64,000 bases of DNA from Tubiluchus corallicola (taxonomy: Eukaryota; Priapulida; Priapulimorpha; Priapulimorphida; Tubiluchidae). Each line of letters opens with the position of its first letter. The stretch's first letter is position 1. The translations under genes were made by a program, and so were the position numbers. Below are positions 33,887 through 46,054 of this stretch, piece by piece. The stretch lies in contig JAQGDQ010000512.1 in the NCBI GenBank assembly GCA_030141605.1, positions 62,001-126,000 on the forward strand. The letters run 5' to 3'. Below the pieces are notes generated by a model. That model searched no databases and was not told the origin of the DNA. It saw only the letters and a program-made list of their open reading frames with translations.

Positions 33887-36800
33887 GTATGAATTTTTAC
33901 TAAAATAATAGTAATAGTAATAGTAATTTATTTTCCTCCATATACAATAATTTGACAATAAAATACACAAAAATACAAACAAACATAGGAGAAAGGGTGG
34001 CGAAAAACCAAAGGTTATCGAGTCAACCACCCTTCTCAAAGGACAGTAAACAAAAGGACGCTAAGGACAGTAGACACAGCTATATTAAAAAATACATAAA
34101 CGTGCAGAAATACAAAAAACAAAAATACAACAGCAAAAGACAAAAATCAAAAACCATGACAAATTTACGAACTACTAAGCAAAATACCTTACAATTGTTT
34201 CTGATAAATACATCTAATAAATACACAAACGTACAGAAATACAAAAACAAAAATACAACAGCGAAAAAGTGAGTTTGCACCTCATAAAAATGTTTTTAAG
34301 CAAAAGTTACCATAAGAATGTACATCTAACAGACAAAAAAACTGATTTATTTGTAAGCTTCAAGAAGTGCCTTAGCGTACTGTTTTTTTAGCGAATGCAG
34401 GGGTAAAGAAGTTATATGAGCAGGTAGAGAGTTCCATAATACTGATCCCTGATATTTTAACGACGTTTGACCCTTAGATGTATTAAATCGTTCGATAAAG
34501 AAAGAACTGTTAGTAGAAAACCTAGTGTTGTAACTGTGAATATCGGATGCTGGCGTATAGTAATTTAGAAACAATTCTGGTAGTAAGTTATTCTTAAATT
34601 TGTATACAAATTTTGCAAGCTCGAGTTTGTAGATATCATTCAGTTTTAAGAGGCCCAATTGAATGTAGGATGGCGTTGCATGTTCCCGTCTACCAGAAAA
34701 TGTCATCAGCTTAACTATAATGTTTTGATGAGTTTGTATCGGTTTTAAAGTATTTGAAGATGCAGTGCCCCAGGAAAGAATCCCATAGTGAAGATAAGAA
34801 TAAACCAAAGCATGGTATATTAGTTTTAGTACATCTGTATTTACGTAGTGTCTTATCCTCGCAATTATGCCCTTGATTTTGCTAATTTTGTAGGTTATGT
34901 GTTTTGTTTGTGTAGACCATGTTAAGTTATCATCAATGAACATACCGAGGTATTTAATTTCTTTAGACCTAGTTAATATTTGATTATTCATTGAAATCTG
35001 GAAATTTTCATATGCGTCTGTTTTGCGGCCAGGCGTAATCAGCATGTATTTTGTCTTTTTATAGTTAATAGACAGTTTGTTAGCTTTCATCCACTGATTA
35101 ATCTTATGCAATTCACTGTTAACTGAAGTTTGTAAATTAATTATCTTTGTATCTGTTAAGAATAGATTAGTGTCATCTGCAAACATTCTAGTGTGGAAGT
35201 TTGAACAGTTTACAAGATCATTTATGTACAAAAGAAACAATATCGGGCCTAGAGTAGAGCCTTGTGGTACTCCACATGTTATAGTAGTTAGATTTGAGCT
35301 AGTATCTCCAATGGAAGTGTACTGTTGTCTGTTGTGCAAGTAAGATGCAAAGAAATTTTGGGATAGTCCTCTAATACCATAATGTTTCATTTTTTGGAGT
35401 AATATATTATGTTGTACAGTGTCAAAAGCCTTGGACAGATCTAGGAAGATGCCACACACAAATACATTTTTGTCAATATTATTAAGAATTCTATCGGTTA
35501 GTTCAGATACAGCTAAGGCAGTAGAATGATTTTTCCTGAAACCAAATTGGTGTTCTGATAGTATTTTGTTTGTTGAAATGAATTTGTCAAGCCGGATAAA
35601 GATGAGTTTTTCAAATATTTTGGCAACCGGTGAGAGTAAAGATATAGGTCTATAGTTGGTGGGATTTTCAGGTGATTCAGACTTATAAATTGGAATTACT
35701 TTCGCTAGTTTTAAAATGTTAGGAAATATGCCATCAGTAATCGATTTATTATAAAGTGTCGTTAAGTATGGTGTAATAATGCTGACAGCTAGTTTATAAA
35801 AATAAATTGGAATATTCTCTGGACCTGCAGATTTATTAATGTTTAACTTATTGATTTCCACACATGTTTCATTTTCTAATATAGGGTACATAAAAAATGT
35901 GCTATTTACTGGGTTCTTCAAAAAAGAATCAAATTTTAGTTCAGTGTATGGTATCTTTCTCGCCATATTGCTACCTATGTTACTAAAAAACTGGTTTAGT
36001 ATTTCACTTATATCCTTATGGTTATTGTACTCATTACCATTTTGTGTTAACTTGTTAGGTTGAAAATGGTTTTTCACTTTACAGTTTGTAATTTCATTTA
36101 TGGTTTTCCATGTTAGTCGCATATTATTTTATTTCCTTGGAGCACTTTTGAGTAATAGTTACGTTTTGACTGTTCTTTTATTCGATTTAGTTTATTACAA
36201 TATGTACGATAATATTCATTTTTGTATAAACTGTCGGATAATTTATGAGTTTTGTATAATTGACTTTTTTTTCTGATAGAAGTTAGGATACCTTGAGTTA
36301 ACCAGGGTTTGTAAAATGTCTTAGTTTGTTTTCTCGACAAGGTTTTATACGGGGCATGGTAGTTAACAGTTTCTGTAATTATATTCATGAATTTTTCAAA
36401 TGCTTCGTTTGTTGACATTGTCACAAAAGATTCGTTGTTTAGTTTATAAGTTAAGTCATTTAAGAAACCGTCTTGATTGAATTTACTCTTGTCACGGATT
36501 GTTACTTTTGAGTTCGCACGTTTACTAATTGAATTTTTGACGATGCAAAAGATAGGCAAGTGGTCAGCGATTTGGTAAAGTATAATGCCTGGAATGATGT
36601 AGTCTTTTAGGTTATTTGTGTAGATGTGATCTATAAGTGTTTTGGATGTGTGAGTAAGTCTAGTTGGTCGTGTTATAATGGGTGTGAATTGATTGCAGAA
36701 TACCATATTGAGATGTTCGGATATATATGATTTAGTTTCATGGTGAAGCAGGTTAAGATTGAAATCACCACATACATAACTAATCTTGCCAGTTTTATTA

Positions 36801-39800
36801 ATGTCGGACATAATGTTATCCATTGCCTCATGAAAGTGATTAATGTTAGTATTTGGATGACGGTAAACAACACCAAAGATAATATGCTTAGAATGTATAT
36901 TAGTTTCTATCTGTATCCAGAGATCTTCGCACTGCATGTCGGATTGAAAAGTAAGAGATGAATTAGCATTTTGGATAGAGTATTTTGTGATTTTAGTATA
37001 ATTTAGCTGATTAGATACATAAAGTCCAACCCCCCCTGCTCTTGTATTAGAATCAGTATGTAAAAAAGTGTAATTGGGTATATTACATAAAAAAATATTT
37101 TTATCGTTAACTCGAGTTTCCGACACTGCTATTATGTCGGGTGGCCTCTTAAAATGCTGAAGCACATCTGTTATGTCATGATAGTGTTTGTGAAGGCTAT
37201 TGGGATTAATATGTATGAAGCTAAAATCCTTATCATTGTTGTGCAAAAAGGCTGATGACTGCAGCGTGGTGAGTTTATAGTATTTGCTATCATACAGAGT
37301 ATTATGATTAATGTCGGGATCTTTGTCATCATCATCATTAAACGAGGACAAACTAGCTGTACAGTTGAGTGACAGTAATTGTTCAATTTCACTATTGCAA
37401 TAACTAAAATGGACAAAATCATAAAAGTCATCATCGTCTGCCATCTGAAGTGGCAATATCGAATTAATGCAAGGCAAGCAAAAGTATGTATCACTAGAAT
37501 TAGCTAAATTTTGAAACTGTTGTAATGATAGGCATGTGCACTTCAGATGGCACCAATTCTGACAGTTGTCACAATAAATAGCATTCTGATTCGACCTACA
37601 GACTTTAGAGCAGACTGTACATGGATAAGATGCCATATATTAAATAACTGAAAAGTGCAACATTAAGGTTAAAGATGAGAATTGGTCTGCGATGACATGG
37701 CTGGGTTATATCCCATTCTCAGCAGAACTTGAAGAGAGTCAATTGGTACTGCTTCAGAATCATCAGAGTCAGACCTCTTTAAATAGATGCGACCATATCG
37801 AGACCATACATATTTGTACCGCAGTTGCTTTTTGCACTGTCGTGCATGGTATAGCAAGGATCTATTTTGCTTTGTAAGGTTTTCATTTATATAAATTTTG
37901 CTTACTGTTGAAAAGCCTAGGTCGTGAGCAGAGTTGATTCGTTTCCTGGCTGCATATACTTTGTCACGGATGTCGCGTCGTACAAACTTGACGATAATTG
38001 CTGGAGCACTACCAGATCTTGTCTTTTGCAGTCGATGCGAAGTAGCAATATCTTCAGGAGCTATTTGTACACCAATGACATCACAAAGCCTTTTGATAAT
38101 GGTGTTAGTAGATTCATGCTCAATGAAAGGGATACCTGTAATTTCTAGCATGTCACGCCTCTCGTATTGTTCAAGGTCATTCACAGATTTTTCAGATGCA
38201 GTTTTTTTTTTTCTAGTTTGCTTATTGTACATTTCAGTATTTTGTTTTCCTCTTCTAGATTTCTCATTTTTTCCTCATTTTGCTTATTCTGTTCTTGCAA
38301 ATCTTCATATTGTTTTGAAATAAATTCCTGACTTTTCACAAGTCCGCCTATTTGTCTGTTTACTTCTGTAAGTTTTGAATCTATAGATGCTGAATTGTCA
38401 TAAATCCTCTTACCCAATCGTTCCTCCATTGCTGTCAGTCGTTTTTCAAAAGCGGAAAGAAGTGCCTGTGCTGTATCCTCGTTTAAGCTGCTATTAGATG
38501 ATATATATAAAAGATATATTTCGTTTTGTTGTATGTCATACAGAAACACGCACACAAACTGTGTGTGTCTCTCTCTCCCTCTCTTTCTCTCTCTCTCTCT
38601 CTGTGTCTCCCTCTTCCTCTCTCTCTCTCTCCCTCTCCCTCTCTCCCTCTCTCTCAACAGAAAATGTGCATTCAGTTTATGCGTCAGGCTGAATAAGAGT
38701 GAAAATTTTAAACAGTGATGTAAACTTTTCTTCTTCAATTAGACGTCATTGACGTAGTTTGTTATATCGTTAATTGTTATTTGGTGTATTGTTGTGTGTT
38801 TTGATTTATTGCATTTATTTGTATTGATTTGTGATGTGTATATGAAAAGTTTGTAAAGTTTGAAATAAAGTATGTAATCAAATCAAATTAAATCAAATCT
38901 CTCAGCAGATTTGGTAACATTAATTTCTGTGATGATTGGTTAACAAAATCTGATTTCCAATGTGTACATGAATTTATATTTTGCACTAAACATCCAGTAG
39001 CTTCTATCTCATGTGAAATGTATCAGTTGTAAATATTTGCGGATTCAAATTTTAACTCTCGATTTATTACTTATACCTAATGTAATCTTGTGGTAGAAAT
39101 TGCCAATTCTTATTGTAACTGTTTTGTAAATAGTGTATTTAGTTTGTGGTGAGGATTTTTAACCCTTTCTGTCCCAAATTATTTTTTTAATAAGAAAAAA
39201 ATGTTTGGCTTGGTACTTTTGTTCAGTATGTCCATCTTGTTTGCACATAATAATTATTTTTTCTACCTGTGCCCGCGTGGTAAATATAGCCTGTATCCCA
39301 CAGGATACATTGGGATTTAATGGTTGCTAAACATGACAAAAAGGAAATGCTGATAATTTTTTAAAGTATCTAAGACATTTAGTATGCATGCTATGCTAAT
39401 CTGTACAAAGTCGTCTCTAAAGTACTGTACTTTGCACAGTTTTTTGTGCTATGTAGATTTTCTAGTTTGCCATTTCATCACTATTTTTAGTCTGTTGTTA
39501 TTGGCTTAAATCAAAATAACTATTAACAGATCAAATAACTGTCAGTTTTAAAATTTTATTAATTTTAAAGGCAGAAAATATTCTCGTATCCCACGGGTTA
39601 CAACGGGTATGAAAGGGTTAATCGTGTTTCAAAACTGTCTGATCCAATGCTATGATGAATTATATTTAAACTAAAATCTGATTACATATTAAAAACCATA
39701 AAGCTGATGTGGCTGACCATCTTTTGCCAGTATGAACTTTAAGGACAACAAAAATTTCCATAATTTTCAGCATTTTAACTGCATTCTCATTTTTGTAGGT

Positions 39801-42800
39801 TTATGGTACCTGTTGTCAGGCCAGGGTCACCGGTTTGATTTCGGATGGGTTCTGGCTGAAATGCACCCACACATGTGGGCGTACACCGGAATCGGTCTAG
39901 CGATATCCTTGTCGGTCGTCGGTGCCGCATGGGGCATCTACACTACCGGCAGCAGTATCACCGGAGGCGGAGTCAGAGCTCCACGAATCAAAACGAAGAA
40001 CTTGATTAGCATCATCTTTTGCGAAGCCGTTGCTATCTATGGTACTTTTAACTCCTCCTTCTACATGAAACGTTTGCAAACTTAAAGGAAAACCGGATGA
40101 TTGTGTAAACAAGAGTTCAGAATAAAGAATGCTCTAAAATATTGAAATCAAATCTGCTTAGATTAAATAATAATTACCTCGGATACTCAAATTTCGTTAA
40201 ACTTTCAAAGCTACGCGCGGCTTAGTGAATCTACTACGATTGACAACGGCGCCTTTTTGTCTCATTCGCGTGGCGGACAAATAGATGGCGGTACCGTGAC
40301 AACCATGGTCATGAACTGCAGTGTTAGTTTCTGACGTCATGATATACAGCCCATATTTTGTGACATCATGCGTTTAAGCAGTACGGTATCACTGATGCAA
40401 ATGTGCTTGATGCACAATGGAAGATGCCTGCCATTGCACAAACTGTGGTTAGTTTCTGACGTAAGCAATAGCTGTGTTCGGTTGACTTTCTAAGCTAATT
40501 ATTAAAATGTAAGAAAGAATTACTAACTTTTATAGGCAAGAAAATGTATATTTTGGACAGTAAATTAAAATAAGATTGTGTCTAAACAATCGTCCGGTTT
40601 TCCTTTAATAATGTAACATTCTGAACTGCATGTTATCTTTAATTAATAATGCTCAACTCCTTCAGGATGGCACCATTCAAAATAGGTCATTCACTGAAAA
40701 ACAATGAATGAGAGGCCGCAAAAAATTAGGTGCTTCCTGGGAATTGAACCTTGCTCACTGTACTGTTTCCCTGCCCAAAAACTTGGGGAGCCACACGGCT
40801 TTTTAAACATCTTGAATTTATGAATGGAAAGTGACGACTGATTTCTTAAACTGACTTTGTCGCCTCTCTCGCCTGTCTTGCTTCTGACAAATGCTTATAT
40901 TCGCTTACCTACATAACAGTACATTCCTTTATGTGCAATTGTTTGCTGTATAACTGTTTGTGGTGTGTTGCCAACAGTCGAAACGAACGCAGTGTAACTG
41001 CTTTGTAAAATGGAAACAATTGCTGAAATTAGGCAGTATTTTCACTATGTGTACATTATTATTTTGTATGACTGAATTTAAGCGTTCGTTGAAATGACGT
41101 ATCTTGTGAGTTACCTATTACTCTCCTGCTGCTGTATGAGCACAGACATAACTAAATGATTGCAAATTAGGTTCTGTTCAATTTAGGAGAATCTCGGCCA
41201 TCCGTTCGTGATATTTTTATAAGCATTTATAAGCGATTTAACTGGATGAAAGTTAAAAAAAATCGCCCTCTTTAGGCATTCCAACTTAGATCATTAAGTA
41301 GCTTAGTGCGGTGTACACTTGCGTGCTCGCTAGTTTATTGATCGCTTGCTTGCCACACCCAAGCTGTGCAGTGTTCTGCTGCTATTCCAGGAGAAACCGA
41401 CCGATCAGCCAAGGAGAAATTAAGGTTATTTCATCTTTTAACAAGAATTTCTCGTTAAAAATAGAGTTGACTTGAAGCGAAACTGTTTCAGAGTGTTGTG
41501 TCTAGATAGTTGAAATTTTCTGCATTAGCTAGTTTCACACAAGTGATACTGTACATTGTTACAGTGTAAACACTGCAGTTACTGAAAACTTTTTTTGTTT
41601 TTTTGAATTTTTTCATCAAAAATATATTTTTAATTTACCTAAGGTAAGCCAATACATCTCATATATAATTTTGCATGAAAATCTATTGTATGAGGAGTAG
41701 AAACCTGCAAAAATTATCAAATATAACGCAATCGCTGCTTAGCGAGAGCGGTTTTTCACGAACACGTGCAAAATTTAGCAAACACTTACGGTTCTGAGGG
41801 ATTTAACAGAGAAATCAGCTTTGTCGAGACATGATTTAGATTTTTTTAAATTTAGATTTGCTTATTCATCCATTTAGCGCGATACAAAAACAAAAGATAT
41901 AAAATTACTAATTAACAGCGCATTACAGTGCTATGAGCGCAGCAGAAGAAATTAACTTATGAGCTAGGCAAGTGATTAAGCTATGATTATGTAAAATTGT
42001 GCTATCATCGTTTGTCTAGTACAAATAGTTTTTCTGCAGTTTCTTGTCATTTCCATAGTGTGCAAAATCCGCCATCTTGTCACTGTGTGACTTTTTTTCG
42101 TAGGCATCATTATGGCCATCGTCATCAGTAATCTGGTCGAGCCGTTCAACTTAGACAATGTAGATCCAGACCTCCAGTACACCACCTTAGCTATTAATAC
42201 GTTTTCCGGGTAAGTACCTATTGTATCCATTAAAATATCATATCAGCAATATATTTGACAGACATTCTTTGGATTTACTTTCATTGATTTAGTCGCAAGT
42301 CTCCAGCGCCTAATAATAATCTTTATTTAAAGTCGGCTTTTGGGTCAACAATTAACATTAGCTCAAAGAGCCATTATCGCCGACTGTAAATAACAACCTA
42401 CAATAACATAACAGAGACTATTATTACCCCACTTTTACCCTAAATACCACGCGTCAGGCAGGACAACAGCAGGTACCATTTTTAAAGTCTTTGGTATGAC
42501 CCGGCTGCTGGTTCGAACTCACGACCTCCCAGACGGAAAGCAGACTAAACCGTCTGGTCTACGCAACCAGCCGGCGACTCACATGTCACCTTTTTGCGTG
42601 TTCTGATTGTTTATAACCATAAATGAAGGAGTAAGTGATTGGAATTATGGCTTTATTCCAATTTAAAGAGCAGCACCATTCTAATTGCAAGGTGCACTGC
42701 CTAAAAGAACACCAAACCAAAGTGTTGTAACAGTCATAGATGTTAATTAGTTACTCAACATTATAACACTTATTATTCATATTTTTGCTGCCGTGGGGTT

Positions 42801-45800
42801 AACGAAGCACAGCATGTAGGGGAAAGGTCTATCAAGGTAGGGTTACCATACGTCCGGGTTTCCCCGGACACGTCTCCTTTTTGGGCCTCTGTCCGGGCGT
42901 GTTTTCAAAAAATCGGCAGTTTGTCCGGGTTTTGCCTCAATCCGTAAGTATGTACAGACGTTGCCAACTGCAGAGGCGTACGACAGTATGAGACAAAGAA
43001 AAGCTCGTTAATTTCCAATACAAGATGTTGCTAACATCTCAATATGCAACCTTTGTAAAAGCTTTGTGTACATATTTACTGAACAAAAGTAAGCGATGCG
43101 CACATCACTGTGGGTCATACGACTCACACCGCTGTCGATGCTCGGCGTATTCGCTAACGACTTAAAATTATGTCAGCTTCCGGGAGCCATTTTGTTTGTC
43201 TTTATGTGAATTTCTTTCACTTTGTATAGTTTCGCTGTTTTCCAGTTTTGAGCAACTGGTAAAAGTTAATTAGAAAGTAGCAATGCCGAAACGACAGTGT
43301 GCATTTACAGATGAAATGAAGGCCAAGTACCCGTGTCCTCTTTTTCAACTCAGACAATATGGTAACCCTATATCAAGGTGAAACTGACAATACAGTGTTC
43401 CCTCACTTATCGCGGGTGTTCCGTTCCAGGCCTACCCGTGATAAGTGAATTTCCGCAAAGTAGGGATGCTATACTTATTTTAGTAGTTATACATTAATAG
43501 CCAATCAGCGACTGGGATACACAGCAGCATTTTCTGGTTGGTCACTTTCCATCAATCAACCAATCGTGTGTTGTGTACAATCTCGCGTCGGCAAGTGGCA
43601 TCTCAAGCGGGTGCAAGTACTACATTTCGTTTTTAGTGTGTATTCATCCACCGAATGAATACACTATTTACTGTAATAGTAATTTCTTATGATTTATAAT
43701 ATTCTTTTAACGTTAGAATTAATATTTTTAATATATTTTTATACATTTTGTGATTTTTTTATGCAAAATTCATCAAATCTATACATTAGTGTACAATACG
43801 TACTACTCATGTGCAAAAATACTTTAGACGGAGTACCGCAAAAACCCGCGAAACAGCGAATAAATATTTTACATTAGTATTTTTGAAAACCCGCGAAACA
43901 GCTAGTCCGCGATAAACAAACCGCAAAGTAGCGAGGGAACACTGTACTGTACAGCTAGTTATCAACTTGCGGCCACAATTGGTTCTGGCGAATTCAAGAA
44001 AATTTCTTGAGAAAAAAATGTTTATGGCTAAATAAAAATTTTTAACAGAAAACCAAGAAACGTGTCAAGCTCTTGTTTGTTTGCGCAATCCCCGATCAGT
44101 CAGCTGATTTGCATAGTGAAGTTCTGCTTATGTATGCCATTTACTTAGTGTCGATTCTCTTATCCATTACCATTGTCTAGACAGTTTTTAACTAACAGCT
44201 CTGCATTTAGGGGGTGGTGGCCTGCCCTCCTTTCATGGTAGAGGTGGAGGCCTGTCTCCTTTCGTGGTGGAGGGTGGAGGCCTGCATCCTTTCATGGTGG
44301 AGGGTGGAGGCCTGCCTCCTTTCGTGGTAGAGGGTGGGGGCCTGTCTCCTTTCATGGTAGAGGGTGGAGGCCTGTCTCCTTTCGTGGTAGAGGGTGGAGG
44401 CCTGCATCCTTTCATGGTGGAGGGTGGAGGCCTGCCTCCTTTCGTGGTAGAGGGTGGGGGCCTGTCTCCTTTCATGGTAGAGGGTGGAGGCCTGTCTCCT
44501 TTCATGGTAGAGGGTGGAGACCTGCCTCCTTTCGTGGTAGAGGGTGGAGGCCTGCCTCCTTTCATGGTAGAGGGTGGAGGCCTGCCCCCTTTCATGGTAG
44601 AGGTGGAGACCTGCCTCCTTTCGTGGTAGAGGGTGGAGACCTGCCTCCTTTCGTGGTAGAGGGTGGAGGCCTGCCTCCTTTCGTGGTAGAGGGTGGAGGC
44701 CTGCCTCCTTTCGTGGTAGAGGGTGGAGGCCTGCCTCCTTTCGTGGTAGAGGGTGGAGGCCTGCCTCCTTTCGTGGTAGAGGTGGAGACCTGCCTCCTTT
44801 CATGGTAAAGGGTGGAGGCCTGCCCCCCTTTGATGGTAGTAGTGAAATTATGAATCACGAGCTTGAGATGACGTAATGAATTTTAAACTAGCGAACTTGC
44901 CAGAGGAAATAGCTTCTAGCAGCTGCAAGATGGTCCAAAATGCAGTAAAATGCACGTGTAGCCGAGATTTTCTGCCGTTTAGCTGTGACTGGTGCGAAAT
45001 ATTAGCACACGCGCAAACTTATTAAATTTTATATGAACAGTGGGTGTGCCAGTATACATGCGTGTTGTTAGCGTTATCAACTTTACCCCTTTCGCCAAGT
45101 TGCCTTTTGTTTTCAACTTCTTCGTTTTTGCATTGCACTCGTCTTTCTAGTTATAGCCTCGTTACTTTGCGAGTTACAATAAAATTGTTAAATTTATTCT
45201 TGTCGTCTTGGTGTTTGAGAGAGAGCTGGTACATTCTTTAATTAATGGCGGTGGGCTGTAAACTTACCAGTCTCAAATCAGTTTCATGTTTTTAAACTCT
45301 GGCGGCGCGGCCATGGCGAATTTGTCGTAGCACATGGCGGTTTAAAATTAATTTGCATAGAAAAGGAAAGATGAGTTATTATTAGTTTTGCTTAAGCAAT
45401 TAATTAAGTTGTGGCCGGTTCGTAAAGCCGAGAAGTCACATGGGTCGTCGACTACTTGTACAAGTTTTTTGAATTGCACTCATAAGTCATTTATATCATA
45501 TTACACATTTACAAGTTTCATGTACAATATCTAGTGAAAGGGCCTACAATGACCGTAATACAAATAAGAAATACTGCACAGGAAAAGCCTCAAACACTGT
45601 TCACTTATATACGGAGGTAAATGTGTTGCGGGCAATCAAAAAGCAGGGCTTGTTAGATTGTCCCACACTGTGAAAGAAAAAAAAGTAATGGAAATAATCT
45701 GAAAATTTAAAGTGAATCGTATTATAAAAAAAGTTAGCGCTTAAAATGGAATGACGTAATGAATAAACTGTTTATTTCAACAGGTACGCCTGCTTTGGAG

Positions 45801-46009
45801 CCGGACTCACCGTCGGCTTGGCGAACCTCTTCTGTGGCATCGCCGTAGGCATCGTCGGATCGGGAGCGGCCCTCGCCGATGCACAAAACGCTGCTCTGTT
45901 CGTCAAGATTCTCATTGTAGAGATCTTCGGCAGTGCCATCGGACTATTCGGTGTCATTGTTGCCATTTTGCAAGTGTCCAGCGTAAAGATGGGCAACAAA
46001 GTTGCTTAA
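33817..46009 (+). CDS. ATP6V0B: V-type proton ATPase 21-kDa proteolipid subunit c''
   Basis: This is subunit c'' of the V-ATPase membrane rotor, which carries protons across endosomal and lysosomal membranes. Four exons, 33817-33886, 39799-40041, 42104-42209 and 45784-46009, join in phase to a 214-residue protein (human 205). The N-terminal helix [14 protein letters not shown] is followed by [36 protein letters not shown] with the essential carboxylate at Glu99, and [20 protein letters not shown], then [10 protein letters not shown]. Exons 2 to 4 are nearly identical to human. Exon 1 is the less certain part: it is a 70-bp exon with a strong start context (AAGATGG) and a hydrophobic segment resembling the yeast Vma16 N-terminus, with exact phase fit. 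Intron 1 (5.9 kb) holds an antisense LINE. Head-to-head with the PPCDC-WDR6 gene. Confidence 0.97.
34347..37636 (-). pseudogene. LINE ORF2 (PHD finger, APE endonuclease, reverse transcriptase), single frameshift
   Basis: The first fragment (36113-37636, ATG at 37636) has a PHD-type [20 protein letters not shown] followed by endonuclease motifs [34 protein letters not shown] and ADHLPIFC. The second (34347-36122) has RT motifs [58 protein letters not shown] and the catalytic FADD at residues 314-317 of that fragment. They overlap by 10 bp in different frames at a short A-run (plus-strand 36127-36130). One missing base would explain the break. Confidence 0.9.
37669..38480 (-). pseudogene. LINE ORF1 (coiled coil plus FP/RRM-like domain), frameshifted
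   Basis: The upstream frame (38480 to ~38190) encodes a coiled coil with [20 protein letters not shown] and [13 protein letters not shown]. The downstream frame (38232-37669) encodes [25 protein letters not shown] and [19 protein letters not shown]. This is the ORF1 type related to the baculovirus-FP-like domain found in many CR1/L2-type elements. The frames meet at an 11-T run (38202-38212 on the plus strand). A (GA)n tract at 38560-38655 precedes the coiled coil. Confidence 0.8.
39163..39617. mobile_element. piggyBac-type miniature with TTAA sites, copy 1
   Basis: CCCTTTC...GAAAGGG ends, flanked by TTAA at 39159-39162 and 39618-39621. Inner motifs TATCCCAC.GG are inverted too. It lies ~180 bp before ATP6V0B exon 2. 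Confidence 0.8.
39799..40041 (+). CDS. ATP6V0B: ATP6V0B exon 2 (rotor helices, essential glutamate)
   Basis: It encodes [40 protein letters not shown] and more; essentially the human sequence. Acceptor TTTTTGTAG, donor GTACTT. A 520-bp inverted-repeat miniature starts ~44 bp beyond the donor. Confidence 0.97.
40086..40605. mobile_element. Inverted-repeat miniature (AAAGGAAAACCGGA...)
   Basis: Ends AAAGGAAAACCGGATGATTG and CAATCGTCCGGTTTTCCTTT. It contains a CRE-like TGACGTCA at ~40334 and starts ~44 bp after the ATP6V0B exon 2 donor. Confidence 0.7.
40610..41815 (+). other. ATP6V0B intron 2, no gene seen
   Basis: Contains a tRNA-like B-box (GGTTCAATTCCC on the minus strand near 40745), possibly a SINE head, and otherwise no feature I recognise. 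Confidence 0.5.
42104..42209 (+). CDS. ATP6V0B: ATP6V0B exon 3
   Basis: It encodes [14 protein letters not shown] (human [14 protein letters not shown]) and a divergent lumenal loop ending NTFSG. Phase 1 in, 2 out. Confidence 0.95.
42308..42577 (-). mobile_element. tRNA-related SINE in ATP6V0B intron 3
   Basis: The head GCCGGCTGGTTGCGTAGACC and GGTCGTGAGTTCGAACC resembles pol III boxes A and B. The tail is AATAAAGATTATTATTAGG. The predicted T-stem does not pair, so it is not a tRNA gene. Confidence 0.65.
42838..43370. mobile_element. hAT-type element with TAGGGTTACCATA ends
   Basis: Ends TAGGGTTACCATA and TATGGTAACCCTA; perfect 8-bp duplication TATCAAGG (42830-42837, 43371-43378). Near the right end (43283) an ATG opens [16 protein letters not shown], which looks like the remnant of a transposase N-terminus. 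In ATP6V0B intron 3. Confidence 0.85.
43393..43944. mobile_element. Tigger/pogo-type miniature (CAGTGTTCCCTC...)
   Basis: Inverted ends CAGTGTTCCCTCACTTATCG and TAGCGAGGGAACACTG with TA on both sides. A fragment of the same family in reverse orientation lies at about 12770-12945 in a WDR6 intron. Confidence 0.85.
44205..44835. repeat. 30-bp GC-rich minisatellite, ~20 units
   Basis: Units of GGTGGAGGCCTGCCTCCTTT CGTGGTAGAG in ATP6V0B intron 3; far more GC-rich than its surroundings and partly palindromic (GGAGGCCTGCCTCC). Confidence 0.95.
45480..45770 (-). repeat. Interspersed repeat, reverse copy next to ATP6V0B exon 4
   Basis: Matches 61086-61390 in reverse orientation; its end GAATGACGTAATGAATAAACTG lies ~14 bp before the exon. 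Confidence 0.85.
45784..46009 (+). CDS. ATP6V0B: ATP6V0B exon 4 (stop codon)
   Basis: It encodes [40 protein letters not shown] and a short tail KMGNKVA before TAA. The acceptor pyrimidine tract lies directly after a repeat copy that ends within ~15 bp of the exon. Confidence 0.97.
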
Positions 46010-46054
46010 ATCCTTCGGGCAAAAGAGTAAATACTTTCATAATGCGTGCAACTA

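Larger units (their letters stand above)
33905..38720 (-). mobile_element. Nearly intact non-LTR retrotransposon (PHD finger / endonuclease / RT, CR1-L2-like group)
   Basis: The order on the minus strand is ORF1 (37669-38738 region), ORF2 (34347-37636), a short 3' UTR, AATAAA near 33930 and a (TTACTA)n tail to ~33905. A simple-repeat tail instead of poly(A), a PHD finger at the ORF2 N-terminus and an APE endonuclease point to the CR1/L2 (jockey) assemblage. I cannot name the exact clade. It sits antisense in ATP6V0B intron 1. Each ORF is broken once, at homopolymer runs. Confidence 0.9.

Noticed and set aside
42500-42577. tRNA gene on the minus strand
   Set aside because: A and B box-like motifs are present but the T-stem and acceptor do not pair; it is a SINE head.
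44207-44858. Proline/glycine-rich ORFs on both strands
   Set aside because: Translations of the 30-bp minisatellite in several frames; no gene structure.
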